From: Lineus longissimus
Taxonomy: Eukaryota > Nemertea > Pilidiophora > Heteronemertea > Lineidae
DNA: 64,000 nt
Direction of reading: 5' to 3'
Assembly: GCF_910592395.1 (NCBI RefSeq)
Contig: NC_088323.1
Location: 10,961,501-11,025,500 of the forward strand
The notes under the pieces are model-generated. The model had not been told where the DNA came from and ran no database searches. It worked only from the letters and a program-made list of their open reading frames with translations. The position numbers and the translations under genes are program-made. The stretch's first letter is position 1. Each line of letters opens with the position of its first letter. Shown piece after piece: positions 35,770 to 47,405 of the stretch.

Positions 35770-36665
35770 TTATAGTTTCGCAGCAGGCACTGCCAATGCC
35801 ATGAAAACACACTTCCCCAGAAACCGTTGAAGAGTTTTCAAATGGATTTCGTGCAACTGGAGAATAGTTACCCTCAACTCTTTAAATTTGTCTCTTTTCT
35901 CATTTGGGAGAATGAAAGCCTGTTTACTCGAGTCAACAATGAATCCTAAATACCTCAAGGATGTGACACCACTGAAGGTACTCTTATGCAAAGCAAAGAA
36001 ATAACCCAATCTAGTGAGGAGTTCAAGGAGAGCATAACTGGTCATATCACTATCACACACAATTTGGCCAGTGATCTGATTGATGTTTTCAGCACCAAAC
36101 CTGTCGTCAATGTACTGTGTTGTACAAATCCCATTCTGCCTTAGGTACACTGTCGGCACCATTCCAATCGTCTGGTACACATAGGGAGATGCGCGCCAAC
36201 CAAACGGTAGGGTATTGTACTGCATGACATAACCCCCAAACTGAATGCCAAAATAGGGCCTACAATCATTGGACAGCCTCACATGGTTGTAACCCGATTT
36301 CTCATCAAGCACAATCATCTTGGCATCCTTATACCCACAATTCTATGCACATCCCGCAATGTTTCCATTTTAAAGGGGCTGTCTTTTATCCATAAATTGA
36401 GGTATCTCTCATCATGGCAAAGACGCAGCTTCGTTGGCTCTACTGTCAAGGGCATTATAATATGGGGCATGGTACATTCCCCTACTTTTCCCACCAAACT
36501 AATGGCACCATTTCTAATATTTTCTTCAAGCTTTTCTGCAATAAATTCCTCAAAACCCACACAAGTGGAAGCATTCGGAAAGAATTGTTTTGGCGGCTCA
36601 GGAGAATCATATTTCTCCCCTCTGAACTTACCCTTAAAGGACTTGAAGAATTCCTTGGCATTCAC
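35770..36665 (-). pseudogene. DIRS-type reverse transcriptase
   Basis: The N-terminal part (36665-36315) has GAISLVGKVGE and a KLRLCHDERYLN block. A frameshift near 36320 leads to MIVLDEKSGYNHVRLS, YFGIQFGGYV, LPFGWRASPYVYQTIG, the catalytic TQYIDDRFG, LRYLGFIVDSSKQAF and LKTLQRFLGKCVFMA. YIDD and the LGF-V/I-D-S block are DIRS-like. The segment 36669-37127 upstream is probably the ORF leader and holds at least two stops. Confidence 0.82.
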
Positions 36666-37186
36666 TCCATCTTATAACAATTTTCTTATGTCATCGGTTG
36701 GAAGATCCGAATCTTCTATCTGATTTGATACAGCATCCCATTCTTCATAATGGCGATGTAACTCACCAGCAACAAATTTATCAGGATCACGTACTGGCAG
36801 GGTTTCAACACTATCACGTCTCAGCATCTTATCTCCCAACACTCGTTCAAATGGGACTGCGCGGGTTGGCGATTGAAGGCTACTTCCCTGACTTAGCGTC
36901 GTCTACTGTACTTCTTGGCTCACCTCTGACATAGCCATTACCGGGTCAAAAGAGCACCTTAATTCCCAATCGGGTATTTCAAAACCTAACACATTTTTAC
37001 TCTGAAAAGTAAATTCAGAGTAAGAAGGAAGTACAGGGAAGAAACCTTCAATCCCAACCCACGTGAGATAAATCTCACCAGGGACATAGTATCCCTGGGT
37101 TTGGATTGACAAATCAATCTTGAACATAACTACCCCCTTATACTAATCGTTGCAAACATGATTCAAATCCATATACATTTCAATTA

Positions 37187-37828
37187 CTACTGTTGTTTCT
37201 GTTTGGCTTCTCTCATTTTATCACAATCGACGACGAAGTGATCCGGTGCATTGCAAAAATAACATCCAGATGTTGCCTGGGCTCCTGCTCTACCTCTTCC
37301 TCTTCCTCTATAGTAAGGCCTCGAATATCCCCTATTATACCCCCGGCCGCCATAAGGGTTATACGGAGGGTAAGGATACGGTTGAAAATTCCGAGGAGGA
37401 TACAAATCTTGTAAAGACGATTTCGCTTTCTTCCTGGGTGGACTTGCCTCAGAGTCCGAATCATTTTTCACCTTTGAAACTTTGAGTGACTTGGACAAAG
37501 CCTTCGCAACTATATCCTGACCCCCGCCTAAAACATTCAATACAAATTTCGGGAGATCTATTTTCTCTTGATTATAACGCGCCTGTCGCGACAACTCCTG
37601 ATACGTTTGTGCGTCCTTTACACCACTCGACAACGATACATTTTCAAGACCATGTAGTAGCAATAACAGCAATGATTCATTCGGGTCAATCTGCGTAGCT
37701 AGAGATCTAGCCTTCTGTTTTATCTCCTCAACATCGTTCAGCTTTGGAGCATCAGGTGTCGGTACCGGCTTTTCTTTCGGCACTGCTACTGCATCTCCTC
37801 TCGGTCTTTTAGCGGGAGGCTCATCCAA
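37187..37828 (-). CDS. Gag-like protein with CCHC zinc knuckle
   Basis: About 213 codons: a basic KRPRG start, a Ser/Asp-rich centre (NDSDSEASPPRKKAK), a Tyr/Pro/Gly/Arg-rich region and a C-terminal knuckle CYFCNAPDHFVVDC (C-x2-C-x4-H-x4-C), the nucleic-acid-binding motif of retroelement Gag. No ATG starts the frame: a TGA lies directly upstream, so this is probably a second exon joined to the one at 37981-38283 through an acceptor near 37820. Confidence 0.72.
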   Translation of the reverse strand: MDEPPAKRPRGDAVAVPKEKPVPTPDAPKLNDVEEIKQKARSLATQIDPNESLLLLLLHGLENVSLSSGVKDAQTYQELSRQARYNQEKIDLPKFVLNVLGGGQDIVAKALSKSLKVSKVKNDSDSEASPPRKKAKSSLQDLYPPRNFQPYPYPPYNPYGGRGYNRGYSRPYYRGRGRGRAGAQATSGCYFCNAPDHFVVDCDKMREAKQKQQ

Positions 37829-37980
37829 TCACCAATGGATCCTTAAACATAAAATAACCAAATTAGCCAGCAGATCAAAACCAATACTACTGATCCATCA
37901 TTTACCACTCTAATACAATACTGAGTCCATAACATAGCACCATGAAATAAATAAAACACGCGCCACTACTTACTTTCAAC

Positions 37981-38283
37981 TGTTGTCCTTTTGGGTGTCC
38001 AATCTCATTCGCATATATGACTGCCAAATGTACGAGTAGTCTGTAATTCGAGATATTCGGCTCTACGTCTGCCAATTCAAACACATCTTCTGGCGGCGAC
38101 TCCATTATACCATTGAGAAATTCTTCCATCTCTTCTACTGTGCGCTTTTCTGTGGGAACGTCTAGATCCCACCTGGCAAACTGCCTGACATCATCCACTT
38201 TAACCTCCTTCAACTTCTTTACTAGAGGCACCAAGTTTTCCCCTTTCAAGGTGTGTCGCCTTCTCAACACTGTTGGGAGAACC
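37981..38283 (-). CDS. Probable first coding exon of the Gag-like gene
   Basis: After a TGTTTTCAG acceptor the minus strand reads an ATG and an open frame with MVLPTVLRRRHTLKG, VPTEKRTVEEMEEFLNGI and LLVHLAVIYANEIGHPKG, ending at AAA before a GTAAGT donor. The frame beyond the donor differs in character. Spliced joining to the zinc-knuckle exon is inference. Confidence 0.5.
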
Positions 38284-38725
38284 ATTTCTGAAAACACGAA
38301 AACATATTCATGATACCCACACATAATGAAAAAACTGACCCAAGGAACACATTCCCGGCTTTCCTAACAAACCACCAACGTACACAAAATGTACTCGAGC
38401 TGCAACTGCCTACGCTAGACGTCCACTTTAACCAAAAACATACGGGAAGAGAAAATTCCACAAGTTCCTTCACTAACAACATACAAGGCCCCTTCGGAAA
38501 ACGTATTCCAACAAACAAACCGCTTGCATGTTACCCTACACTACAGATAACCTCACTATAGGGGAAAACAAATCTACCACTATACAACCTATCGCCCTAA
38601 ACAATGCACCTACATGTGTACGTGCCTGAAACAAAAACCAACATGGCGTACCCACGTTGCACACTACCGCCTTGTCCAAAATCTCCATTCTCGGAGTTTT
38701 GGCATTATCGCCACTCATTTTCAAT

Positions 38726-38945
38726 CCTCGGCTTTGCCCCCCGGGCATTTTTCTCATTGCCATCCTCGGCTTTGCCCCCTGGGCATATCTTATTGCCATC
38801 CTCGGCTTTGCCCCCTGGGCCTATCTCATTGCCATCCTCGGCTTGACCCCCGGGCATTTATTTCATTGCCATACTCGGCTTGCCCCCCGGGCATTCATCT
38901 CATTGCCATCCTCGGCATTGCCCCCCGGGCTTTTACCATACTCGG
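38726..38945. repeat. 36-38-bp GC-rich tandem repeat, six units
   Basis: Units read CTCGGCTTTGCCCCCCGGGC, then a short AT-rich part and CATTGCCAT. The array lies upstream of the DIRS-type Gag exons on their strand and could be the promoter region. Confidence 0.85.
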
Positions 38946-39910
38946 TATATAAATCGAGAAATTTCAGAAATCCACAGAGCTACTCTACTTACCGTCCGAT
39001 CCGGTGGACGTCTAACACACAAGTGACTGAGCAATGGTTTCCGCGCATGCGTCACTTGTGATGTGGATGCCTTAGACAATGTTTTATTATGCAGTTTGTT
39101 GATGGGGAGGTCTAGGAATATTTTCTGTGTTGTTTGTATGACTTTTTGTGGCTTTTAGAAGAATCATATTGAAATGTCTACTTCTGCCAAAATACTGTAA
39201 GTCAGGGGTTGTACATCAATTGGAATGTTATGAAACAAAGAAAAGTACTCAGAAAGACCTTTCAGGAGATATATAATGCAAGTAGCTTTGATGATTGGTT
39301 TAATTTTTTTATTAGCTACACTGGTTTTGCTGCGTAGCTTATGGTTCGTAATTGAGCTGGCTGAAAGTAGTTCCAGCAAAATAGTTGCAATTTCATCAGA
39401 ATTGGCTGTAGCTGGTCCAGGAAATGTGCCAGGATACCAATATTTTAAACTCTTGTTTCGATAGGATTATAGCTATTCACAGCAGAAAGACTAAACGCCC
39501 CGTAATTGGCAGTAATTGGCAGATTTTAAGCTGGAAATTATCATCTGTTAAAAACTGGCAAAACGGCCTCGATCCTACCTGTCTCTGTAATGTACTGAAT
39601 GCGGTACACATAAGGCATTGCCCTAAGTCATTGCAGTCGAGGCTGATAATGTGATGGCCATTTTGCGAATGTATATAGAGTGTATACGTTCATTTCAAAA
39701 CATAGTTCCAATCTAAATTTTTCATAACGAGCAGTTAGAAAGTGGTATTTCCCTATATTTTGATTCTCAATGTCAACATGTCGTTTTGTTGGGTTATTTT
39801 GTCTAATTCTTATTAATATTGCCGATAAAAGACACGTAGAGAAACCCAGATTCATGCGCTCAGTTCATCTACATACGGTAGACGTTTTGACAGAAGACCA
39901 GGGTGAGTTT
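38946..39910. other. Unassigned; one strong hairpin
   Basis: CACAAGTGAC (39020-39029) and GTCACTTGTG (39052-39061) form a perfect hairpin that might mark an end of the DIRS-type element. The rest is AT-rich without a supported gene. Confidence 0.4.
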
Positions 39911-40500
39911 TTAGCTCAGCTGACATAAGTCAGCTAAGCTTTACACATAACTAAGAAATGTCTGTCCGTCTGTCTGTCTGTCTGTCTGTCACACTATTGT
40001 TTTGGTGGCACGTTTTTTTATTTTGAGAGGCAGCACTTTTTTAACGAGCTATGCTGAAAGGCCTATTGGTGTACTACAAAAAACACCGAAAGTTTCCGCC
40101 ATTTGACCTATATTCAAATTACGAGATCCTTTTTTTAAAAATGGCTATTTCTTTTTACAGCAAACCTTGGCTAAATTTAATGAGTAAATTTTTCTTATTG
40201 AAATTTTGTGAATAATAGTTCTAAAATCTGTCACTAGAGGGAGCTCTTGGCCAAAAATGGTTTTAAATTATTTGAATTTCCCGCTGTATGACGTCATCAT
40301 TAACTCTGTTGGTTCTTCAAGTGGCTTCAGATTTCATCCTCCAAAAACCACATTCTGCAGCTTATTTTTCAAATGTAGCAATGTGATTCAATAGAAACGC
40401 AATGAAAACCTGTAAATATCAGGTTGTGGTGATTATGGTTATAAAATAATCGTTTGGTAGGCTCTCAAAGTTCCGAAGTGGACCAAATTCTTTGCGTCAT

Positions 40501-43500
40501 GACATTAAATCAATATGTGCTAGTGGGGTCATGCAATTGCAGTTCGCGGAATCAACTGGTTTCAAGCTCCCCACTAGCGTGGTTGTAGTGGTGCCCATGA
40601 AACTCGATTGTATATCAAAAATTTAAGTGTTGAAGATCATTAATTTTCGTGGTTTAATCGATGATGTATGGAAAAACCAAGAAGACCCAAGGTAAGTAGT
40701 AACCTCATCTGTCATTCTCGGAAATTTGAAAGAAATCCATCGAGTATTTGACGAGAAATTAGAAATTACGCACACTTTTGACGCGGTTACGTTGATCGCG
40801 TCGGTGCCATTCTAAACATAGAGGGCGATATCGTAGGGACGAATAGTATGCAAATGAGGTTGCCAGAAAAGCCTCTGCGCATGACTGATTGCTGTAATAT
40901 TATGGGATGGCAAACAGCATGGTGCGCGTGTCACTGGAGAGAAGCACGATTTCAGTTACGGTGAGTGCTTACATGTAGATCGTCAATATTTGCAAAAAAT
41001 ACTGTGGCTTTTTCACAGAGAATCGGTCTAATAAAACCAGTAGTGTCTGGTGCTTGGCACTGGTAGGCCTAGATAAGTTTTGAGTGGTGTGTTAGCCAAT
41101 ATTAGTTGAGCCTCGGCTAGGCCTATCCGGATCCCTCTGTCATGTCGATGATAGATTGCTTCCACTTCCCGATGATCTGATCGTCCGACCTGCCGAATAT
41201 TTATGTTTGCAAACATAACACGGTCTGTCAATGATTGCTAACACGATCTATGCTAACATGGTCGTAGGACAATGGTCGTAGGACTACCTCCATTGAGCCA
41301 TCCACCATTGACAAATGTAAACCAACGTCTTCAATGAGCAAGGTACCTTCTTCCAAAACAAAAGTCAAAGGTAATTGAAACACAACTAGGCCTACATAAC
41401 TTTCATTTCTACTAGTAAAAAAGATTCAGCTAAATATAATATTTTCATTCAAAACTTTCATGTGTCTCTTCTGTATATTAATTTCATAAATTTAAAATTT
41501 GCTTTCTACTAATTGTCATTTTCAAATTTGTACTTCTATATTCTCAAACACCATTTAACAATTCTGTTTTAGGGGCAGGCACAGAAACATGACATTAAAT
41601 CAATATGTGCTGGTGGGGTCATGCAATTGCAATTCGCGGAATCAACTGGTTTCAAGCTCCCCACTAGCGTGGTTGTAGTGGTGCCCGTGAAACTCGATTG
41701 TATATCAAAAATTTAAGTGTTGAAGATCATTAATTTTCGTGGTTTAATCGATGATGTATGGAAAAACCAAGAAGACCCAAGGTAAGTAGTAACCTCATCT
41801 GTCATTCTCGGAAATTTGAAAGAAATCCATTGAGTATTTGACGAGAAATTAGAAATTACGCACACTTTTGACGCGGTTACGTTGATCGCGTCGGTGCCAT
41901 TCTAAACATAGAGGGCGATATCGTAGGGACGAATAGTATGCAAATGAGGTTGCCAGAAAAGCCTCAGCGCATGACTGATTGCTGTAATATTATGGGATGG
42001 CAAACAGAATGGCGCGCGTGTCACTGGAGAGAAGCACGATTTCAGTTACGGTGAGTGCTTACATGTAGATCGTCAATATTTGCAAAAAATACTGTGGCTT
42101 TTTCACAGAGAATCGGTCTATTAAAACCAGTAGTGTCTGGTGCTTGGCACTGGTAGGCCTAGATAAGTTTTGAGTGGTGTGTTAGCCAATATTAGTTGGG
42201 CCTCGGCTAGGCCTATCCGGATCCCTCTGTCATGTCGATGATAGATTGCTTCCACTTCCCGATGATCTGATCATCCGACCTGCCGAATATTTATGTTTGC
42301 AAACATAACACGGTCTGTCAATGATTGCTAACACGATCTATGCTAACATGGTCGTAGGACAATGGTCGTAGGACTACCTCCATTGAGCCATCCACCATTG
42401 ACAAATGTAAACCAACGTCTTCAATGAGCAAGGTACCTTCTTCCAATACAAAAGTCAAAGGTAATTCAAACACAACTAGGCCTACATAACTTTCATTTCT
42501 ACTAGTAAAAAAAGATTCAGCTAAATAGAATATTTCCATTCAAAACTTTCATGTGTCTCTTCTGTATATTAATTTCATGAATTTAAAATTTGCTTTCTAC
42601 TAATTGTCATTTTCAAATTTGTACTTCTATATTCTCAAACACCATTTAACAATTCTGTTTTAGGGGCAGGCACAGAAACATGACATTAAATCAATATGTG
42701 CTGGTAGGGTCATGCAATTGCAATTCACGGAATCAACTGGTTTCAAGCTCCCCACTAGCGTGGTTGTAGTGGTGCCTGTGAAACTCGATTGTATATCAAA
42801 AATTTAAGTGTTGAAGATCATTAATTTTCGTGGTTTAATCGATGATGTATGGAAAAACCAAGAAGACCCAAGGTAAGTAGTAACCTCATCTGTCATTCTC
42901 GGAAATTTAAAAGAAATCCATTGAGTATTTGACGAGAAATTAGAAATTAGGCACACTTTTGACGCGGTTACTTTGATCGCGTCGGTGCCATTCTAAACAT
43001 AGAGGGCGATATCGTAGGGACAAATAGTATGCAAATGAGGTTGCCAGAAAAGCCTCTGCGCATGACTGATTGCTGTAATATTATGGGATGGCAAACAGCA
43101 TGGCGCGCGTGTCACTGGAGAGAAGCACGATTTCAGTTACGGTGAGTGCTTACATGTAGATCGTCAATATTTGCAAAAAATACTGTGGCTTTTTCACAGA
43201 GAATCGGTCTATTAAAACCAGTAGTGTCTGGTGCTTGGCACTGGTAGGCCTAGATAAGTTTTGAGTGGTGTGTTAGCCAATAGTAGTTGGGCCTCGGCTA
43301 GGCCTATCCGGATCCCTCTGTCATGTCGATGATAGATTGCTTCCACTTCCCGATGATCTGATCGTCCGACCTGCCGAATATTTATGTTTGCAAACATAAC
43401 ACGGTCTGTCAATGATTGCTAACACGATCTATGCTAACATGGTCGTAGGACAATGGTCGTAGGACTACCTCCATTGAGCCATCCACCATTGACAAATGTA

Positions 43501-43736
43501 AACCAACGTCTTCAATGAGCAAGGTACCTTCTTCCAAAACAAAAGTCAAAGGTAATTCAAACACAACTAGGCCTACATAACTTTCATTTCTACTAGTAAA
43601 AAAGATTCAGCTAAATAGAATATTTCCATTCAAAACTTTCATGTGTCTCTTCTGTATATTAATTTCATAAATTTAAAATTTGCTTTCTACTAATTGTCAT
43701 TTTCAAATTTGTACTTCTATATTCTCAATTCTGTTT
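40501..43736 (+). repeat. Three tandem copies of a 1.09-kb unit
   Basis: Copies start at GACATTAAATCAATATGTGC at 40501, 41592 and 42682 (periods 1091 and 1090) and are nearly identical. Each holds ATG TATGGAAAAACCAAG ending at an AAG-GTAAGT donor, a GTTACG-GTGAGT donor, an exon-like TTSIEPSTIDKC segment with GTAATT donor, and a TTCTGTTTTAG acceptor. Each also has an octamer ATGCAAAT. Copy 3 leads directly into the exon at 43740 and lacks 13 bp before its acceptor. Confidence 0.92.
43463..43551 (+). CDS. RPA-like gene, upstream exon (copy 3)
   Basis: Between a GTCGTAG acceptor and GTAATT donor; the frame that continues in phase into the next exon reads TTSIEPSTIDKCKPTSSMSK and then a Ser/Lys-rich end. 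Equivalent exons exist in copies 1 and 2 (for example donor at 41371). Which copies are used, and how they join to the short ATG exon, is not settled by the sequence. Confidence 0.5.
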
Positions 43737-43739
43737 TAG

Positions 43740-43877
43740 GGGCAGGCGCAGAAACATCCATTCCATCCACCTCCATTCCATGCATTCCATCCAAACCCAC
43801 CATTCTATCTAAACCAACTGTCTCTGATGCAAAGAGGAAAATTGTCTTCACTCCAGAAAAAATGAAGAAAAGATTAG
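43740..43877 (+). CDS. RPA-like gene, linker exon
   Basis: Follows TTCTGTTTTAG and ends at AGATTAG before GTAATA. Encodes a low-complexity Ser/Pro/Ile/Lys segment (SIPSTSIPCIPSKP) and KRKIVFTPEKMKKRL. It joins in phase to the large exon at 44080 as arginine-leucine-alanine-threonine. The reading across all three exons is open. Confidence 0.65.
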
Positions 43878-44079
43878 GTAATATACAGTACATTCTATCA
43901 GTTGTTTTCTACAACCTAGTGTTTCAGCCAAAATGTAAATCCTTCAAAAACGACTGAGGGAGGGCTCAAACAGTGTGCACTGTGCACTGCTAAATAAAAC
44001 AGGGTCATATTTCCTGTATGCCATATGACATGAATTGCACAAAGATTCATATTTTTACAAAACTTCTTTTTCCTTTCAG

Positions 44080-45131
44080 CTACGCCAACGAAGACATGTT
44101 CAACATTGGATGCTACCACAGCATCACCTTCAACATCAACCATCACACTAACTGGTTATGTGCATGATGTAGTGACCCAGTCCAAACACCTCACATTCAA
44201 ATTACAAACTGCTGAAAATACATACCAGCATGTCATCACATTCGTACCTGAACAATTCAAAGCCACATTGATCAATAACATGGAAAACACATTTCCTATT
44301 GAAATCCAAAACCATGGATTCATTCAGTCCAAAAACTCAAAACAAATGGATGTGAAACTAACATCTAAAACAAAAATCACTTCACTTCCTAAGCAACTCA
44401 CATTCTGCCACAAACCGCCATCAACTGTAATTACTGCAGTCAACAGCATTCACCACTTGCCAGCGTTTCAAAAGATAAACATAGAGGTCATTGTTCTTGC
44501 CCAAGAGGATAATACTGAAACAAAGAACACAACATCAGGGCCCATGACACTAATGAACAAGTATGTTTCTGATGCTAGCGGACTGATCAAATTGACATCA
44601 TGGGGTGACCACATTCATTCTCTTGAGGTTGGAAACAGCTTCAAACTCACCAATGTTTCTGTCAAAGAATTCAATGAGGAAAAAAGTTTGTCAACAACTG
44701 CACAAACAATCATCACTCCAGTTACACAATTAACCAAGTACATAAAAATGGAGACTGCTACTATCAATGCAGAACTTGTGGGAGTTGACATTTCAAAGCA
44801 TTACAGATGCAACATGTGCTCCACCCTCAACAATCATGTCGATTCACCATATGACCGTTGTCAAAACTGTAACTGCCAACAAAAACTGACCAAAGTCGAA
44901 AACCTTTACAAAGGTAAAGGGACATTCCTACAAGGAAAACAATGCTTCAAATTGAACTTCAGTGAGAATTGTGTCTCGGAGATAGTAGATGCTATCAAAG
45001 CAGCTCAACAGGCAAATAACCAACTATCAGCACAGGACGTTGAATCCTTCTTACTGGATTACAACTGCAATTTTGAGGTTGTTTTCTACAAAACCACTGC
45101 AACGATTATCTCTTGTACTCCCTGTGAGTAA
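44080..45131 (+). CDS. RPA1-like OB-fold/zinc-ribbon protein, last exon
   Basis: About 350 residues after a TTTCCTTTCAG acceptor. The first 90 residues (from ITLTGYVHDVVTQSKHLTF) look like one OB fold. The middle has VSDASGLIKLTSWGDHIHSL and VGNSFKLTNVSVKEFN, typical of an RPA70-type DNA-binding OB fold. A zinc ribbon C-x2-C-x13-C-x2-C (CNMCSTLNNH ... CQNC) then starts a third OB-like region, as in RPA70 DBD-C. The function inferred is single-stranded DNA binding. RPA-like genes are known cargo of Helitrons, which replicate through single strands, and this gene lies within a family A element. The frame is intact, with no stop or shift. I cannot exclude a captured host paralogue. It ends at a TAA-type stop after SCTPCE. 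Confidence 0.75.
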
Positions 45132-45400
45132 GCCCTATCCACACAAAAATGTTCAAAGTGTCATATCCACAATATTTGAGATTTGGTATTTGCTTAATGC
45201 CCAACATGTATTCAACCTACTGGAGAGTAAGATTCCTCTTTCTGTAATTATGTTATGCTGTTAAGTTTAGGTTTCTCTGATTTTAGATATGAATCAAACA
45301 AATTATTGTGTTCTCTGTATTTTGATTTACCAATCATGTTATTATTTTGTAGTCATTCTTTGTTATTGACATGTAAACCTCATGTATCTATGCAGAACTA

Positions 45401-46150
45401 TCAATGCAAAACTTATAGCAGTTGACATTTCAAAGCATTAGGCCGGGTTCGCATCAAGCTACACCGTATATAGACACGCCAAAAAACAATGGCTGAACAC
45501 AGTGACGTGTTCACCACCATCAAGCCATTGTTTGTCAGCTTGTCTATATACCATGTAGCTTGATATGAACCCAGCCTTACCTATGCAACACCTGCTCCAC
45601 TCGCAACAATCATGTTGATTCACCATATGACTGTTGTCAAAACTGTAACTGACAAAAGTCAAAAACCTTTACAAAGGTAAAGGTACATTCCTACAAGGAA
45701 AACAATGCTTCAAATTGAACTTCAGTGAGAATTGTGTCTCGGAAATAGTAGATGCTATCAAAGCAGCTCAACAGGCAAATAACCAACTATCAGCACAGGA
45801 CATTGAATCCTTCTTACTGGATTACAACAGCAATTTTGAGGTTGTTTTCTACAAAACCACTGCAACGATTATTTCTTGTACTCCCTGTGAGTAAGCCCTA
45901 TCCTCACAGATATGTTCAAAGTGTCATATCCACAAGATTTGAGATTTGCTATTTGCTTAATGCCCAACATGTATTCAACTTACTGGAGAGTAAGATTCCT
46001 CTTTCTGTAATTATGTTATGCTGTTAAGTTAAGGTTTCTTCGATTTTAGATACGACTCAAACAAATTATTGTGTTCTGTATATTTTGATTTACCAATCAT
46101 GTTATTATTTTGTAGTCATTCTTTGTTATTGATGTTATACCTCATGTATG
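45401..46150 (+). pseudogene. Partial duplicate of the RPA-like last exon
   Basis: Starts at ACTATCAATGCAAAACTT and repeats 44759 onward: the zinc-ribbon region (interrupted by a MITE and losing frame), then a near-identical C-terminus with FLLDYNSNFEVVFYKTT and SCTPCE, and the same downstream sequence to about 46150. A third fragment begins at about 46411 (ACTATCAATGCAGAACTTGT). It is a tandem duplication of the 3' end of the gene with no start of its own. Confidence 0.8.
45441..45576. mobile_element. Harbinger-type MITE, 136 bp
   Basis: Long inverted ends of about 50 bp starting GGCCGGGTTCGCATCAAGCT and, from the other side, GGCTGGGTTCATATCAAGCT. Flanked by TTA (45438-45440 and 45577-45579), the 3-bp duplication typical of PIF/Harbinger. 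Comparison with 44793-44815 shows the uninterrupted sequence. Confidence 0.8.
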
Positions 46151-47373
46151 TACAGCAGGGTGTTTCAGAAAACATCTCACCTACAAAATATTCCCCAACA
46201 CTAAAACTAGGAAATATTTTGGTCTACAAATTGTACACTAGTAGATGTGAAAGACTACTCTTCAAATGTTTACTCTAATGGCTTATTGCATGATTGCACA
46301 AAACGCCTTTACCTGAATAGATTCTAAACAATGCAACAACCAACCTCACACTGTGGACAAATGGTACAATGCCCAATACCTTGCCTATTACATAATACTA
46401 GTAGTTATTAAACTATCAATGCAGAACTTGTGGCAGTTGACATTTCAAACATTACAGATATGTATTGCTTTAACGTAATACATGTATATATCTTAACCAT
46501 TATGAAATTGCTAAGACATTGTCCATTCTACCTTTTATTCCAGTGCTAAGTTAATATTCAAGCCATTTTCAACCCATTCACATAAAGGCCTATTGTGCTT
46601 AATGCATTTTGCAATCAGAACAAACATTTCAAAAATAAGATCATTTATAACTCACTTTATTTCATGAAACATTTATACCCCAAAATCATTAGATTTAAGT
46701 AACATTTTTAGATGATACATTTTTTCTGAACCACCTTGTAGTCTAACGTGTGTTTCATTGCTTTGTAAACAAGTCAGCATTTTGAACTTAAGCAACGTTT
46801 TTTTTATTTCTTGAATTACAATATCTCGTCACTGCAAAACATTCAAATTCTGCTAAATGTCACAATACCCCTTTCCTCCTTTTTTTCCTGTATATCACAT
46901 GCATTCCAAGCTTTAAAAAAATCCATAATCCAATTAATAAAAAGAGCATTAATCACTAGCTGGATGACAATAATCATTGTAAACATTCCAGCATCTTCAC
47001 TTCACTCAATATCTAGAATATAATTCATCTCTGTGATTTTCAATGAATCTATATGATTTTCAATTACTTGCTCGACAAGATAATCATTACAAACCTATTA
47101 CATATATGTATAGCATTACTTACATACATATATATTTTTCCATTTCATTTTGTAATAAAATTCCATTCAGCATTATGTCTTCTTCAGTGTCTTTTCTTGC
47201 CATTTCTAGAGATTAATCCATCCCTCTTATATTTTTCAACATCCATCCACATATGTATTAAATATCTACATATGAAGATATACAACCCCATCCACAAACT
47301 CTTCAAATACAGTTTCAATAATAACTGCCAAAATCATTGTTCCCACTTTTTCAATCATCCTATGATTATAAGT
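46151..47373. other. AT-rich 3' part of the 7.5-kb element
   Basis: Contains the third fragment of the duplicated exon near 46411-46460. The rest is strongly AT-rich without coding features. Confidence 0.5.
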
Positions 47374-47405
47374 CAGCTGAGCATCCAGGCCCATGGGCCT
47401 CTTGT

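Larger units (their letters stand above)
33978..38290 (-). mobile_element. DIRS-type tyrosine-recombinase retrotransposon
   Basis: Minus-strand order: Gag-like exon(s) (38283-37187), reverse transcriptase (36665-35770), RNase H (35742-34801) and tyrosine recombinase (34741-33978). A tyrosine recombinase in place of a DDE integrase, plus a DIRS-like RT with YIDD, defines the DIRS order. Several stops and frameshifts (36315, 35770, about 34600, about 34300) make it inactive, and the recombinase lacks its last catalytic part. No terminal or split direct repeats could be identified, so the outer limits are those of the coding parts. Confidence 0.8.
39911..47405 (+). mobile_element. 7.5-kb family A element carrying an RPA-like gene
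   Basis: The start is a T-run then AGCTCAGCTGACATAAGTCA (hairpin GCTGAC/GTCAGC, a CTGT microsatellite at 39965-39990). The end is CAGCTGAGC, hairpin AGGCCCATGGGCCT, CTTGTT at 47374-47406. No other family A start or end lies between them, so I pair them. Inside are the triplicated 1.09-kb units, the OB-fold/zinc-ribbon gene and its partial duplicate. No Rep or helicase motif is seen, so this would be a non-autonomous Helitron2-like element with cargo. The pairing of the two ends is inference. Confidence 0.6.

Noticed and set aside
41028-43412. Minus-strand 66-67-residue frames repeated in the 1.09-kb units
   Set aside because: They lie antisense to the exon-like segments, have no supporting splice signals and repeat only because the DNA unit is repeated.
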